Assembly: GCF_025949665.1 (NCBI RefSeq)
Contig: NZ_JAPDFT010000001.1
Location: 2,046,001-2,110,000, forward strand
From: Chryseobacterium viscerum
GTDB taxonomy: Bacteria > Bacteroidota > Bacteroidia > Flavobacteriales > Weeksellaceae
Length of the DNA stretch: 64,000 nt
Direction: 5' to 3'
Shown: positions 31,895 to 41,450 of the stretch, in pieces
How the letters are laid out: every line of letters begins with the position of its first letter
How positions within the stretch are numbered: the first letter of the stretch is position 1
The notes under the pieces: model-generated
What the model was told of the DNA's origin: nothing
What the model saw: only the letters and a program-made list of their open reading frames with translations
Databases searched by the model: none
Position numbers and translations under genes: made by a program

Positions 31895-32284
31895 ATGAAC
31901 AATACAGAAAAGATCATTTGGGAAATTGAAGAATTTCACAGGAATATTGAAAAATGGTTTCAGGGCAAAACAGAAAATCAGGAAAATCTTTATAAGGAAT
32001 TATTATCAGGATTCTCTCCATATTTCAAGATGATTAATGGAAACGGAGATATTGTTACTCTACCTATGCTTGGAGACTGGCTACCAACTGTGTTTGGAAA
32101 GTTTCCTGAACGCACTATTCGGGTTGAGAATATAGAAACAAATCATTCTGAGTATCATGGATTGGCCACTTATATTGAAACTCAGGTTACAGGAGATGTC
32201 ACAACCAAAAGAAAATCATCAGCTATCTTTCTGCTGAATGAAGAAAAAGCACTTTGGCTTCATCTCATAGAAAACTGGATATAA
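31895..32284 (+). CDS. NTF2-like (SnoaL/DUF4440) protein
   Basis: 129 residues. Cone-like pattern: N-terminal helix EIEEFHRNIEKWFQGK, then PYFKMINGNGDIVTLPMLGDWLP and beta strands ending FLLNEEKALWLHLIENWI. Fits the SnoaL-like polyketide cyclase/DUF4440 fold, often small-molecule-binding or enzymatic. 26 bp after the exporter gene, probably co-transcribed. Function unknown. Confidence 0.65.
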   Translation: MNNTEKIIWEIEEFHRNIEKWFQGKTENQENLYKELLSGFSPYFKMINGNGDIVTLPMLGDWLPTVFGKFPERTIRVENIETNHSEYHGLATYIETQVTGDVTTKRKSSAIFLLNEEKALWLHLIENWI

Positions 32285-32344
32285 ATATCCATAATTTTAT
32301 AACAGCCCTGTTTATCCTTGGATATTCAGGGCTGTATAGTTTGC

Positions 32345-32995
32345 TTATTCAGACCACGGCGAATGTAAAATACAGTCGCAGAAGTTTTTTCTTTGGAAAT
32401 TCGGAATCATGAAGGCGCAAACATCAGCTTTAATATTTCCAAAAGTAGTTTCTGTTTTATGCTCAAAACCACCGAAAAAAGTGGGAATAATTTTCTTTTT
32501 AAAATTATTTCTCGGAAAAGCTTTGATAATTTCCTCCCGATTTCCGGTACTCAAGTTTTCATATCCTTCTCCCATCACGTCCAGCCCAACTCCAGAATAC
32601 ATTAAGGCGACTTCATTCTCTTTGTGTTCTGCAATTCCAATAGTGGTGTGAAGCGCGATGGTATCCCAAACGAGCTGAAGCTTATCCTGGGCAATACCAT
32701 GACCTTTCAAAAAGTCTCTTGCTGCATTGGCTCCGTCTACCTCAAATCTCAGATCAGGACTGCTGTAATGAGAAACAAGTCCCAGATCATGAAACACGGA
32801 TGCAACATACAACAGCTCTGAATCATGCGCCTTGTTTTCCCGCTTTGCATTTAATGATGAAAACAGGAAAACTCGCAGGGAGTGATTGTAAATAAATTCT
32901 GTTCCGTGTTCCAATAGAAGATCCGTTGCTTCTGTGGCAATTTTACTGTCCGGGATGATGATACCCGCAACTTCTTTCATACGATTTACTGACAT
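32345..32995 (-). CDS. HD-domain phosphohydrolase (cyanamide hydratase/Ddi2-like)
   Basis: 216 residues. Metal-binding pattern H...HD...: NHSLRVFLFSSL, VASVFHDLGLVSHY, and later LHTTIG with GANAARDFLKGHG. This H/HD/H layout is typical of Ddi2-like cyanamide hydratases and related HD enzymes. Cytoplasmic. The TTA stop faces the NTF2-like gene. Substrate unknown. Confidence 0.85.
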   Translation of the reverse strand: MSVNRMKEVAGIIIPDSKIATEATDLLLEHGTEFIYNHSLRVFLFSSLNAKRENKAHDSELLYVASVFHDLGLVSHYSSPDLRFEVDGANAARDFLKGHGIAQDKLQLVWDTIALHTTIGIAEHKENEVALMYSGVGLDVMGEGYENLSTGNREEIIKAFPRNNFKKKIIPTFFGGFEHKTETTFGNIKADVCAFMIPNFQRKNFCDCILHSPWSE

Positions 32996-33086
32996 CTCTT
33001 TACATAATTTTATCCAAAGGTATCGTGATTACAGATGCCTGAGAATAGCAATAAATGCCGATGACATGTCAAAATTTCGGTAAAGA

Positions 33087-33944
33087 TTAAACTCCGATAT
33101 GAATGAAATTACTGCGATAGTTTGCAGGAGATATTGCTGTATTTTTCTTAAAAAAGTGGCTGAACTGTTCTGAGGTACCGAAATTAAGCAGATAAGCAAT
33201 TTCTTTTACAGAATGAGAACTGAACTGAAGAAGTCTTTTGGCCTCTGCAATAATCTGTCCGTTGATGATTTCTTTTGCGCTTTTATTAGCACATCGTTTA
33301 CACAGTTCGCTCAATCTCCGTGGGGTAATATTCAGCAGCTCTGAATAGTTATTTACCGCATGCAGAATATGATACTTACTGCTCAACAGCTCCATAAATT
33401 TGCGGTAAATGATATAATCCTGACTGTCAAAAGTTTCTTCTTTTACAATTTTTACGTTAGCCAGCTTGATCATGATAATCTTTAAATAAGCAGCCAGCAC
33501 ATCCATTTGATTGGTATAAGATTCAACGTTGTATTCCGTTAGTAAATTTTTAAATAAGTTTAAAAATTCATTTATTTCCGTCTGATCCGGCATTAATTTT
33601 TGATTTGCAGCCGCGTTATTAAACAAGACCGCCTTGCAATTACTGGCACTGGAAGGCACTCTTTCCCAAAAACAGTCTCCGAAAGAAATATGATAACCAC
33701 TAACAGAAGACACTTTTTCAAACCTGCAGATCTGGCCTTTAGCCAATAAAAAAATTTCATGAGCTGCTATATCAAAAGAATGTTCGTCTATCGTAAGTAC
33801 TCCTTTACCAATTTCAATTATTACAATATGATGATAATTGAGTCTTACCCATTCTTCTGAATATGGAACATCATCCTCCAGCCTTTTTATGGAAAAAGAA
33901 TTATGAATAGTAGTTTCGGTTACAATTCCTGAGACCGGTTTCAT
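33087..33944 (-). CDS. AraC family transcriptional regulator
   Basis: 285 residues. N-terminal cupin sensor (HHIVIIEIGKGVLTIDEHSFDI, EIFLLAKGQICRFEK) and C-terminal AraC HTH pair (LLNITPRRLSELCKRCANKSAKEIINGQIIAEAKR; VKEIAYLLNFGTSEQFSHFFKKNTAISPANYR). It lies 91 bp upstream of the HD gene on the same strand and 121 bp downstream of the MFS gene, so it may control either. Confidence 0.9.
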   Translation of the reverse strand: MKPVSGIVTETTIHNSFSIKRLEDDVPYSEEWVRLNYHHIVIIEIGKGVLTIDEHSFDIAAHEIFLLAKGQICRFEKVSSVSGYHISFGDCFWERVPSSASNCKAVLFNNAAANQKLMPDQTEINEFLNLFKNLLTEYNVESYTNQMDVLAAYLKIIMIKLANVKIVKEETFDSQDYIIYRKFMELLSSKYHILHAVNNYSELLNITPRRLSELCKRCANKSAKEIINGQIIAEAKRLLQFSSHSVKEIAYLLNFGTSEQFSHFFKKNTAISPANYRSNFIHIGV

Positions 33945-34065
33945 GAAAATAAATTTTTAATAAAGATAAAGAGTATTTTGAATTGCAAGATTAATCAACG
34001 ATCATAAGCTAAAACATATCAAAAAACTCTTAACTGATGGCAAAATTCCCAGCAAAAGAGATTCA

Positions 34066-35223
34066 TCATGATTTTCTGAATACTTTCATCTGCCCGGCCA
34101 TTACCGCCAGTAAAATCCCAAAACAGGCAAAAAGACCGTATGAATATCTGAGATCAAAACTTTCAGCAATATACCCGATAAGAGGCGGCCCCATCAGAAA
34201 TCCTAAAAACGAAATGCTGGAAACAAATGATAATGCAATACTGGGAGCTACCGTACTTACCTTTCCAACTGTACTATAAACGGACGGCACACTCAGCGAA
34301 CTGCCAAGGCCAATAATCATAAAAGCAATGATACAGATCCACAGTTCCGGGAAGAAAACACTTAGAAAAAGGCCTCCGCTCATCAGAATACCGCAACACT
34401 GCAGAACGATCTTTTTTCCATATTTCTCAATGATCCTGTTCCCGATAAAACGACCTAAAGTCATCATTAAAATAAAACTTGTATATCCCAGTATAACAAG
34501 ATTTTCTGGGGCTTTAACTATAGTTTGAAAATAAACCCCGCTCCAGTCGAACATAGCACCTTCAATCGCCATACTCAGAAATCCTATAATTCCCAAGCCA
34601 ACCAGTGTAGGATTCACAGCCTTGAATATTGAACGGGTTTGCGGCTCTGCCTTATGGATAATATTGGTCAGATTTCTTTTACTGTAGAACCAAAGTATTC
34701 CTACCAGAATAAAAATAACAACAAAATGGTAAAAGGTTCCTACATGAAGGTTGATCATTAATAAACCAACAACAGCCCCTGTAAGCCCCGCAAAACACCA
34801 GGCTCCATGGTAAGAAGAAAGAAGGGTTCTTTTCGTTATAGATTCTATTTCAATGGCCTGGGTATTGATTGCTATATTACACATGTTCCCGGAAACTCCA
34901 AAGAAGAACAGAACAACACCCAACGTCCAGTAAGAAGGTGATAAACCAATTAACAAAAGAAAAAAAGGATACAGCAAAAAGCATCTTTTAATAATGCCGC
35001 TGCTTCCATAGATACTGATCAGTTTTCCGGCTAAAACCATTGTTGAAAGCTGCCCTATCGGCATGAGAAGTAAAAGTGTTCCCAATTGTGCTTCATTGAT
35101 GGAAAGCGCGGTTTTAATGATAGGAATCCGGCTCGCCCAGGAAGAAAAGACAAGTCCATGGGCAAAGAAAAGTAAAAAACAGGCTGTTGGCATTTTTGCA
35201 TTAAAAGATTCGCTCTCGTTCAT
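34066..35223 (-). CDS. MFS transporter, YbjJ-like 12-TM
   Basis: 385 residues with twelve predicted membrane segments. Starts MNESESFNAKMPTACFLLFF; contains FSSWASRIPIIKTAL, LGTLLLLMPIGQLSTM and GLGSSLSVPSVYSTVGKVS, as in the YbjJ/fucose permease-like branch. Substrate unknown. A TAAATTTG box is at 35252-35259. Confidence 0.88.
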   Translation of the reverse strand: MNESESFNAKMPTACFLLFFAHGLVFSSWASRIPIIKTALSINEAQLGTLLLLMPIGQLSTMVLAGKLISIYGSSGIIKRCFLLYPFFLLLIGLSPSYWTLGVVLFFFGVSGNMCNIAINTQAIEIESITKRTLLSSYHGAWCFAGLTGAVVGLLMINLHVGTFYHFVVIFILVGILWFYSKRNLTNIIHKAEPQTRSIFKAVNPTLVGLGIIGFLSMAIEGAMFDWSGVYFQTIVKAPENLVILGYTSFILMMTLGRFIGNRIIEKYGKKIVLQCCGILMSGGLFLSVFFPELWICIIAFMIIGLGSSLSVPSVYSTVGKVSTVAPSIALSFVSSISFLGFLMGPPLIGYIAESFDLRYSYGLFACFGILLAVMAGQMKVFRKS

Positions 35224-35251
35224 TATAACAGGATGATAAAAATTCCTTCTG

Positions 35252-35259
35252 CAAATTTA
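35252..35259 (-). promoter_or_regulatory. -7 box TAAATTTG of MFS gene
   Basis: TAnnTTTG match on the minus strand, 28 bp before the ATG. Confidence 0.45.
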
Positions 35260-35416
35260 GATAGACACACCCATTAAAATCTAGTTCATTTTTGTCATTT
35301 TTATGTTCCATTTTAACCAATAACAGAAATGCACTAGATTGTTATGGTAGAAAATCACTTTGTTTTTTGAACACGGATATTCATTTTTCATTAATTTCGA
35401 TGTATAAAAATGAATC

Positions 35417-36028
35417 ATGAAAGAAAAATGGATTCCCTATCCGACAGTTTTGAAAGGAGAAACAGTGGAATTAATTCCTCTTGAAAAACTGCATTTTGAA
35501 GAATTATATGCTGCTGCTTCAGATAAAGAACTTTGGGAACTGATTCCTACAGACTGTTCAGAGGAAACAATGTTTTATAAAACGTATGAATTTGCTTTGT
35601 CAGAAAGAGAAACCGGGAATCAATATCCGTTTATAATACGCTATAAAGAAACCGGAAAACTGATTGGTTCCACCCGTTTTTTTGAAATATATCCGGCAGA
35701 CAGAAAACTGGAAATCGGATGGACATGGATCACCAAAGAATTCTGGGGAACAGCCATCAACCTTGAATGCAAATTACTACTACTCACCTTCTGCTTCGAT
35801 GTGCTGAAAACAAACAGGGTACAATTGAAAACCAAAGATGATAACTTCAGATCAAGAAAAGCCATCGAAAAAATCGGTGGTGTATTTGAAGGTATTTTAC
35901 GCAAAGACAAAGTTCTCAGCGATGGCAGTACAAGAAATGCAGCTTATTACAGTATTTTGGATGATGAATGGGCAACTGCAAAAAACAAAATTGAAGTTTT
36001 GATAAAAGAAAAACAAAATCCTGACTAA
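35417..36028 (+). CDS. GNAT N-acetyltransferase (RimJ/RimL type)
   Basis: 203 residues. Acetyl-CoA fold elements GETVELIPLEKLHFEEL, KLIGSTRFFEI, LEIGWTWITKEFWGTAINLECK and RVQLKTKDDNFRSRKAIEKIGGVFEGILRK are those of the RimJ/RimL-like family, which acetylate N-termini or small molecules. Single gene. Ends at a bidirectional terminator. Confidence 0.9.
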   Translation: MKEKWIPYPTVLKGETVELIPLEKLHFEELYAAASDKELWELIPTDCSEETMFYKTYEFALSERETGNQYPFIIRYKETGKLIGSTRFFEIYPADRKLEIGWTWITKEFWGTAINLECKLLLLTFCFDVLKTNRVQLKTKDDNFRSRKAIEKIGGVFEGILRKDKVLSDGSTRNAAYYSILDDEWATAKNKIEVLIKEKQNPD

Positions 36029-36059
36029 AAACATTCAAAGTCAGTATAAAAATAAAAAC

Positions 36060-36086
36060 ACCCGACATTTGAACCGGGTATTTTTT
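36060..36086. terminator. bidirectional terminator between GNAT and AraC genes
   Basis: ACCCG / CGGGT stem with T-run on the plus strand (ATTTTTTAT) and TGTTTTTATTTTT on the minus strand; lies between convergent genes. Confidence 0.65.
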
Positions 36087-36088
36087 AT

Positions 36089-37003
36089 CTAATTGAAAGA
36101 TTGCCTGTAACTCAGAGGAGTTTTATCCGTTTTCTTTTTAAACAGCTTATTGAATGACTGCGGATGCTCAAATCCTAGTGCATATGCTACTTCAGATACA
36201 GAAAAACCTGTAGTGGTAAGATATTCTTTTGCCTTTTCAATCAGTTTTTCATGAATATGCTGCTGGGCATTTAATCCTGTAAGGTTGCGAAGCATATCAC
36301 TCAGATAATGCGGTGACAGATTGAGTGTAGAGGCCAGAAACTCTACTGTAGGAAGCCCTTTATTCAATGTTTCCTGCTGATTGAAATAGTTTTCCAGTAC
36401 AACATCCATTTTTGTCAACAGATCACTATTTACAGCCTTTCTTGTGATAAACTGTCTTTTATAGAAACGGTTGCTGTAATTGAGAAGAACATCAATATAA
36501 GAAACAATAACGTCCTGGCTCACTTCATCGATAGCTGTATTTAATTCATTTCCAATATTATCAAGTAGTCCAGTTATCATTGTTTTTTCCTGATCAGATA
36601 AATGCAGCGCCTCATTTGTATCGTAAGAAAAGAAACCAAAGTTTTTGATATTCTTTGCTAAAGGATAGCTTCTGATAAAATCCGGGTGTACCAGTAACGT
36701 ATAACCGCAGTATTCTGCATTCTCATCAGTGGAAAGAACCTGTCCAGGTGCTGTGAACATCATTCCTCCCTCATTAAAATCATAATATCCCTGTCCATAA
36801 CCCATTTTTCCAACAGTAGAATATTTATACGAAATTTTATAAAAATTCAGGATAAAGCTTCTCTTGAGCATATCTTTTTTAATGCTCATCTTTGTATTAT
36901 CCACAAGACTTACCAACGGATGAAGCGGCTTAGGGAGCTGCAACATGTCGTGCAGTTCCGATATGGATGAAATTTTCAGAGGAATGTTATCTTTCTTTTC
37001 CAT
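36089..37003 (-). CDS. AraC family transcriptional regulator
   Basis: 304 residues. N-terminal region resembles AraC_N (LVDNTKMSIKKDMLKRSFILNFYKISYKY); C-terminal HTH: VEFLASTLNLSPHYLSDMLRNLTGLNAQQHIHEKLIEKAKEYL and FSVSEVAYALGFEHPQSFNKLFKKKTDKTPLSYR. It follows an SDR gene by 77 bp on the same strand; SDR plus AraC pairs are common in Flavobacteriia, and the regulator may control the SDR. Confidence 0.9.
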   Translation of the reverse strand: MEKKDNIPLKISSISELHDMLQLPKPLHPLVSLVDNTKMSIKKDMLKRSFILNFYKISYKYSTVGKMGYGQGYYDFNEGGMMFTAPGQVLSTDENAEYCGYTLLVHPDFIRSYPLAKNIKNFGFFSYDTNEALHLSDQEKTMITGLLDNIGNELNTAIDEVSQDVIVSYIDVLLNYSNRFYKRQFITRKAVNSDLLTKMDVVLENYFNQQETLNKGLPTVEFLASTLNLSPHYLSDMLRNLTGLNAQQHIHEKLIEKAKEYLTTTGFSVSEVAYALGFEHPQSFNKLFKKKTDKTPLSYRQSFN

Positions 37004-37080
37004 GATATAAAATTATAAATTATTTGATTGAAAAGACAGTATAAATGTGATTTACTTTATACTGTCTTCCAAAAACCTGA

Positions 37081-37878
37081 TTAAATAAACTGTTTGCCAA
37101 ACTGCTCTCTGAATGCTTCATCACCTAATTCAAGACGCTGTGCATAGATCGCCTTAGCATCTTCTCCGGCTACATATCTCAGCTGCTTTTTACCGTCTGT
37201 AGCAACCTCATACACTACTGCTGCAATCTGCTCAGGGGTAGAAGCAGCTTCCATCATTCCTTCCATTTTAGAAAACAGAGAGTTCGTCATATCTTCATAA
37301 GCAGGGCTGGATGCTGAGTCCAGAGAGCGGCTTACAAAATCGGTCTTGATTCCTCCCGGAGAGACAGTTTTAATATCAATTCCTAAAGTATTAAGCTCAA
37401 AAGCTAAACTTTCGCTCCATCCTTCAAGCGCCCACTTGGTAGCATGATAAGTAGAGCCCAATGGGAATGCAACAAGTCCTCCTATAGACGTTGTAGAAAT
37501 AAACATTCCTTTTTTCTGTTCTCTGAAGTAAGGAATAAATGCCTGTGTAACACGTATAACCCCTAGTAAATTCGTGTCCAGCTGTTTTACGATTTGCTCA
37601 TCAGAAAGCGCTTCCAAAGGTCCTATTAAACCATATCCTGCGTTATTGTATACCACATCGATTGCTCCAAGTTCAAGAGCCTGTTTTACTGTAGACTTAA
37701 TCTGCTCCGGATTGGTAACATCCAATGGAAGTACAGTTACGTTCTCCAAACCTGCAAGATCAGCAGCAGCTTCAGGGTTTCTCATGGTAGCGATTACTCT
37801 CCATCCATTGTTTTGAAATAATTGGGCAGTTGCTTTTCCTAATCCTGTAGAAGCACCTGTTATAAAAATTGTTTTCAT
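37081..37878 (-). CDS. SDR family oxidoreductase
   Basis: 265 residues from MKTIFITGAS (the ATG at 37905 adds nine residues before beta-1). TGASTGLGKAT (residues 6-16) is the classical SDR nucleotide site; NNAGYG, the catalytic Ser in ISTTSIGG and YHATK complete the active site. Cytoplasmic NAD(P)-dependent dehydrogenase/reductase of unknown substrate. Confidence 0.93.
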   Translation of the reverse strand: MKTIFITGASTGLGKATAQLFQNNGWRVIATMRNPEAAADLAGLENVTVLPLDVTNPEQIKSTVKQALELGAIDVVYNNAGYGLIGPLEALSDEQIVKQLDTNLLGVIRVTQAFIPYFREQKKGMFISTTSIGGLVAFPLGSTYHATKWALEGWSESLAFELNTLGIDIKTVSPGGIKTDFVSRSLDSASSPAYEDMTNSLFSKMEGMMEAASTPEQIAAVVYEVATDGKKQLRYVAGEDAKAIYAQRLELGDEAFREQFGKQFI

Positions 37879-37974
37879 TTTTCTTTGTTTAAAATTACAG
37901 GACAAAGTTCAGCATTAGAAGAAACACAGGAGTTGCCAAAATGGGGTAAGCTGTAGCCAAAACGGATTCTTAAA

Positions 37975-37982
37975 TACATTTG
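37975..37982 (+). promoter_or_regulatory. -7 box TACATTTG of SNF2 helicase gene
   Basis: TAnnTTTG match, 30 bp before ATG 38013. It supports that start over the in-frame TTG at 37980. Confidence 0.5.
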
Positions 37983-38012
37983 TTTTTTGTAAGTTTGTCT
38001 CCATCTATTTTT

Positions 38013-41000
38013 ATGGCAGAATATATTCTTGACAACATCAATATCAGTACACTTTCCGTATATGACCTGCTGAAACATACCTCAGACAGTGCATTTATTG
38101 GAATCAGGGATTTTCGCGAAATCTACCCTGCTGCTATTGAAAACAATACAGGAATATTTACAAAGCAATCTTCATTACAGGATTTTCCAATGGTCAGCAT
38201 CAGCAAGGTTGGCAGTTCATTACTCTGCTCCTGCACGTGTGATAACCAGAAAGACCAGCTTTGTTCCCATCAGGCAGAAATTATCCATTGTATTATTGAG
38301 GATAAAAATTACCGCCTTTTTTTTGATGATATTCTCCGTAAAAAAGCCCTTCTCCCCAAAGCCAAAGGATATGGACTGGAAAATGAACCGGATCTGGATC
38401 AATATTTTCAGCTTGAATATAGAGAGGGTAAAATTGAAATCCTTCCTAAGATCAAGGAAATGCTTCCTGTAGATGAGGTGATGCTTCAAAGAGATCTTCT
38501 TCCTCAGCTTCCTTCCAGACTGGATGAACTGACTGTGTTGGAAACAGGAAAAAAACAGATATTGGTTATCGGTAAGCACCGTTATTATAACCACATGACC
38601 TTCTCCCTAATGGAAGCGGAAATAACGCAGACAGGCAAGATCAAAAATCCTGTGACTTCTGTAGATGCCATGCAGTTGATTTGGAAAGCAGAGAAACCCG
38701 CAAACATTAAATTTTATACAGCCATTACCTCTTTCCAGAATAATTACAATGAAGATTACAACCCTTCGGAACTGGAAGCTTTAAAACTCATCGTACAGAA
38801 TCCTCTTCAGCTGGAAGTCTATTATCACGACCGGGAAATTGCAGAAACGGTTTCCGCAAAGTCACTTTCTCACGTTGAATTAAATACTTTAGATGCCGAG
38901 GTTCAATTATCTGTATTTAAGAAAGATCCATTTTATGAAATAACCGGAGAATTACTGTTTAATGACATTTCCATTCCTTTCAAAAATATTGTTCTCAGAA
39001 ATGAGTATTTTGTATATAACCGAAACATTTTCAGCTTTGTAGACGATCCTGACATGCTCAAAGTCATCAGGTTCTTTAAGGCAAATAATGAGATTTTACT
39101 GATCCATTCTTCAAAATACGAAGCGTTCATGCAAAACATTCTTTCCGCCATTGAAGAACGTATTCACATCAATTACAACTATATACAACCCGCAACAAAA
39201 GTACAGCTTGAAGACAAAAATTATCAGACCGAAAGAGTCGTTTATCTGCGCCAGCAGGAAAATTATATAGGAATCACACCGGTAATGAAATACGGAGACG
39301 TAGAAGTTCCTGTGTATTCCCGGAAACAGCTTTTTGATACGGACCAGAATGGAAATCCCTTTAAAATAGAGAGAAATGAATCGGCAGAAGCCCGCTTTAC
39401 TTCTTTGATCATGCAACAGCACCCTGATTTTGAAGAGCAGATGGACGGCTATCAGTATTTTTATCTTCACAGGGATAAATTCTTGGATAACAACTGGTTT
39501 CTTGATGCATTTGAGATCTGGAGGAATGAAGGGATAACGATATTAGGCTTTAACGAGTTAAAAAACAACAAATTAAATTCCCACCGGGCAAAAATCAACA
39601 TTCAGATTACCAGTGGCCTGGATTGGTTTAATGCTAAATTAAAAGTGGGTTTTGGTCCTAAAGAAGCCTCTTTAAAACAGCTTCACCGGGCGATCCGCAA
39701 TAAAAGTAAATTCGTTCAGCTGGACGATGGCAGCCTGGGGATTCTCCCTGAAGAATGGATGGAAAAAATAGCCGCTTACTTTCATGCAGGAGAAATTGAC
39801 GAAGAGCTCTTAAAGATTCCGAAAATTAATTTTACGGAAGTTACCTCATTATTTGAAAAGGAAATCCTGAGCCAGGAAGTTCAGGAGGAACTCACCACGT
39901 ATTCCACCAAGTTCTCCAAAGTAAAAAATATTCCCAACGTCAATATCCCGGCTGAACTTAACGCTGAACTCAGAGATTATCAGCATGAAGGGCTGAACTG
40001 GCTTAATTTTCTTGACGGATTCAACTTCGGAGGGTGTCTCGCAGATGATATGGGACTTGGGAAAACCATTCAGATTATTGCTTTCATTCTTTCTCAGAGG
40101 GAAAAACGGGGACACACCACGAATCTTATTGTAGTTCCTACTTCCCTGCTTTTCAACTGGCAGGACGAGATCAGCAAGTTTGCGCCTTCTATAAAAGTCC
40201 TGCTGCATTATGGAGCAGACCGGCCAAAGACAACGACTCATATGCCTGATTATGAAGTAGTCCTCACTACTTATGGAATGCTTCTTTCGGACATTAAGTT
40301 TTTGAAAAATTTTAATTTCAATTATATTTTTCTGGATGAATCACAGGTGATTAAAAACCCAAATTCGGAAAGATATAAAGCGGCGCGGCTGCTTCAATCG
40401 AGAAACAGGATTGTACTGACCGGTACTCCTGTTGAAAACAGTACTTTTGATCTTTACAGCCAGCTTTCTTTTGCTTGTCCGGGACTTTTGGGAAGCAAGC
40501 AGTATTTTAAAGATATTTATGCTATTCCTATTGATAAATTCGAGTACAGTAAACGTGCCACTGAGCTTCAGCAAAAGATAAAGCCATTTATCCTCAGAAG
40601 AACCAAGAAACAGGTGGCTAAAGAGCTTCCTGAAAAAACAGAAACAGTTATCTACTGTGAGATGAATGCAGAACAGCGCAAAATCTATGACGCTTATGAA
40701 AAAGAGCTTCGCGAGTTTATTGCGGCCAATGATGACGATGACCTGAACAAAAACAGCATGCATGTTCTTACAGGACTTACCAGGCTCAGACAGATCTGTA
40801 ATTCTCCTGTCTTGATGAAAGAGGGATATTCCGGTGAAAATGCCATTAAAATCGAGATTTTGATGGAACAGATCCTTGGAAAATCACAAGATCACAAAAT
40901 CCTTGTCTTCTCCCAGTTTGTCGGAATGCTGGATCTGATAAAGACTGAACTGAAACGCCATAATATTCAGTTTGAATATCTTACAGGACAGACTAAAGAC

Positions 41001-41354
41001 AGAGGAGAAAAAGTATCAAATTTCCAGAAAAATAAAGATATCCGTGTATTTCTGATCAGTTTAAAAGCTGGTGGTGTAGGTCTTAATCTTACTCAGGCTG
41101 ATTATATTTATCTCGTAGACCCTTGGTGGAATCCTGCAGCTGAAAACCAGGCTATTGACCGAAGTTACCGTATAGGACAAACCAAAAATGTAATTGCAGT
41201 AAGGATGATCTGCTCAAATACAGTAGAGGAAAAAATTCTCACCCTTCAGAAAAAGAAAAAACAGCTGGCTCAGAATCTGCTCACCACAGATGGGAAGAAA
41301 CTTCAGGGACTCTCTAAACAGGATCTTATGGATTTATTGGAGTCCGGTTCATAA
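38013..41354 (+). CDS. SNF2-family DEAD/DEAH-like helicase with SWIM zinc finger
   Basis: 1113 residues. N-terminal CSCTCDNQKDQLCSHQ is a SWIM finger (CxCx(n)CxH). A 550-residue middle part lacks clear domains. The SNF2 motor follows: Q-like LRDYQHEGLNWLNFL, motif I DDMGLGKTIQ, II FLDESQVIKN, III LTGTPVENS, then helicase C with VFSQFVGMLDLI and VGLNLTQADYIYLVDPWWNPAAENQAIDRSYRIGQ. Swi2/Snf2 translocases remodel protein-DNA complexes; the bacterial SWIM type is of unknown role. A promoter box lies upstream and no partner genes are near. Confidence 0.95.
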   Translation: MAEYILDNINISTLSVYDLLKHTSDSAFIGIRDFREIYPAAIENNTGIFTKQSSLQDFPMVSISKVGSSLLCSCTCDNQKDQLCSHQAEIIHCIIEDKNYRLFFDDILRKKALLPKAKGYGLENEPDLDQYFQLEYREGKIEILPKIKEMLPVDEVMLQRDLLPQLPSRLDELTVLETGKKQILVIGKHRYYNHMTFSLMEAEITQTGKIKNPVTSVDAMQLIWKAEKPANIKFYTAITSFQNNYNEDYNPSELEALKLIVQNPLQLEVYYHDREIAETVSAKSLSHVELNTLDAEVQLSVFKKDPFYEITGELLFNDISIPFKNIVLRNEYFVYNRNIFSFVDDPDMLKVIRFFKANNEILLIHSSKYEAFMQNILSAIEERIHINYNYIQPATKVQLEDKNYQTERVVYLRQQENYIGITPVMKYGDVEVPVYSRKQLFDTDQNGNPFKIERNESAEARFTSLIMQQHPDFEEQMDGYQYFYLHRDKFLDNNWFLDAFEIWRNEGITILGFNELKNNKLNSHRAKINIQITSGLDWFNAKLKVGFGPKEASLKQLHRAIRNKSKFVQLDDGSLGILPEEWMEKIAAYFHAGEIDEELLKIPKINFTEVTSLFEKEILSQEVQEELTTYSTKFSKVKNIPNVNIPAELNAELRDYQHEGLNWLNFLDGFNFGGCLADDMGLGKTIQIIAFILSQREKRGHTTNLIVVPTSLLFNWQDEISKFAPSIKVLLHYGADRPKTTTHMPDYEVVLTTYGMLLSDIKFLKNFNFNYIFLDESQVIKNPNSERYKAARLLQSRNRIVLTGTPVENSTFDLYSQLSFACPGLLGSKQYFKDIYAIPIDKFEYSKRATELQQKIKPFILRRTKKQVAKELPEKTETVIYCEMNAEQRKIYDAYEKELREFIAANDDDDLNKNSMHVLTGLTRLRQICNSPVLMKEGYSGENAIKIEILMEQILGKSQDHKILVFSQFVGMLDLIKTELKRHNIQFEYLTGQTKDRGEKVSNFQKNKDIRVFLISLKAGGVGLNLTQADYIYLVDPWWNPAAENQAIDRSYRIGQTKNVIAVRMICSNTVEEKILTLQKKKKQLAQNLLTTDGKKLQGLSKQDLMDLLESGS

Positions 41355-41383
41355 TATTTAAATATTTTTTTAAATAAAAAAAC

Positions 41384-41404
41384 CGACAGGTAAAGGACCT
41401 GTCG
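41384..41404 (-). terminator. terminator of T9SS protein gene
   Basis: CGACAGGT / ACCTGTCG stem, loop AAAGG; seven T follow on the minus strand, weak on the plus strand. Lies between convergent genes. Confidence 0.8.
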
Positions 41405-41450
41405 ATTAAAAAACAAAAATTGATATGGATATGATTTAGATATGATGTGT

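Noticed and set aside
37980..38012. Upstream TTG start for the SNF2 gene
   Set aside because: It lies inside the TACATTTG promoter box; ATG 38013 fits better.
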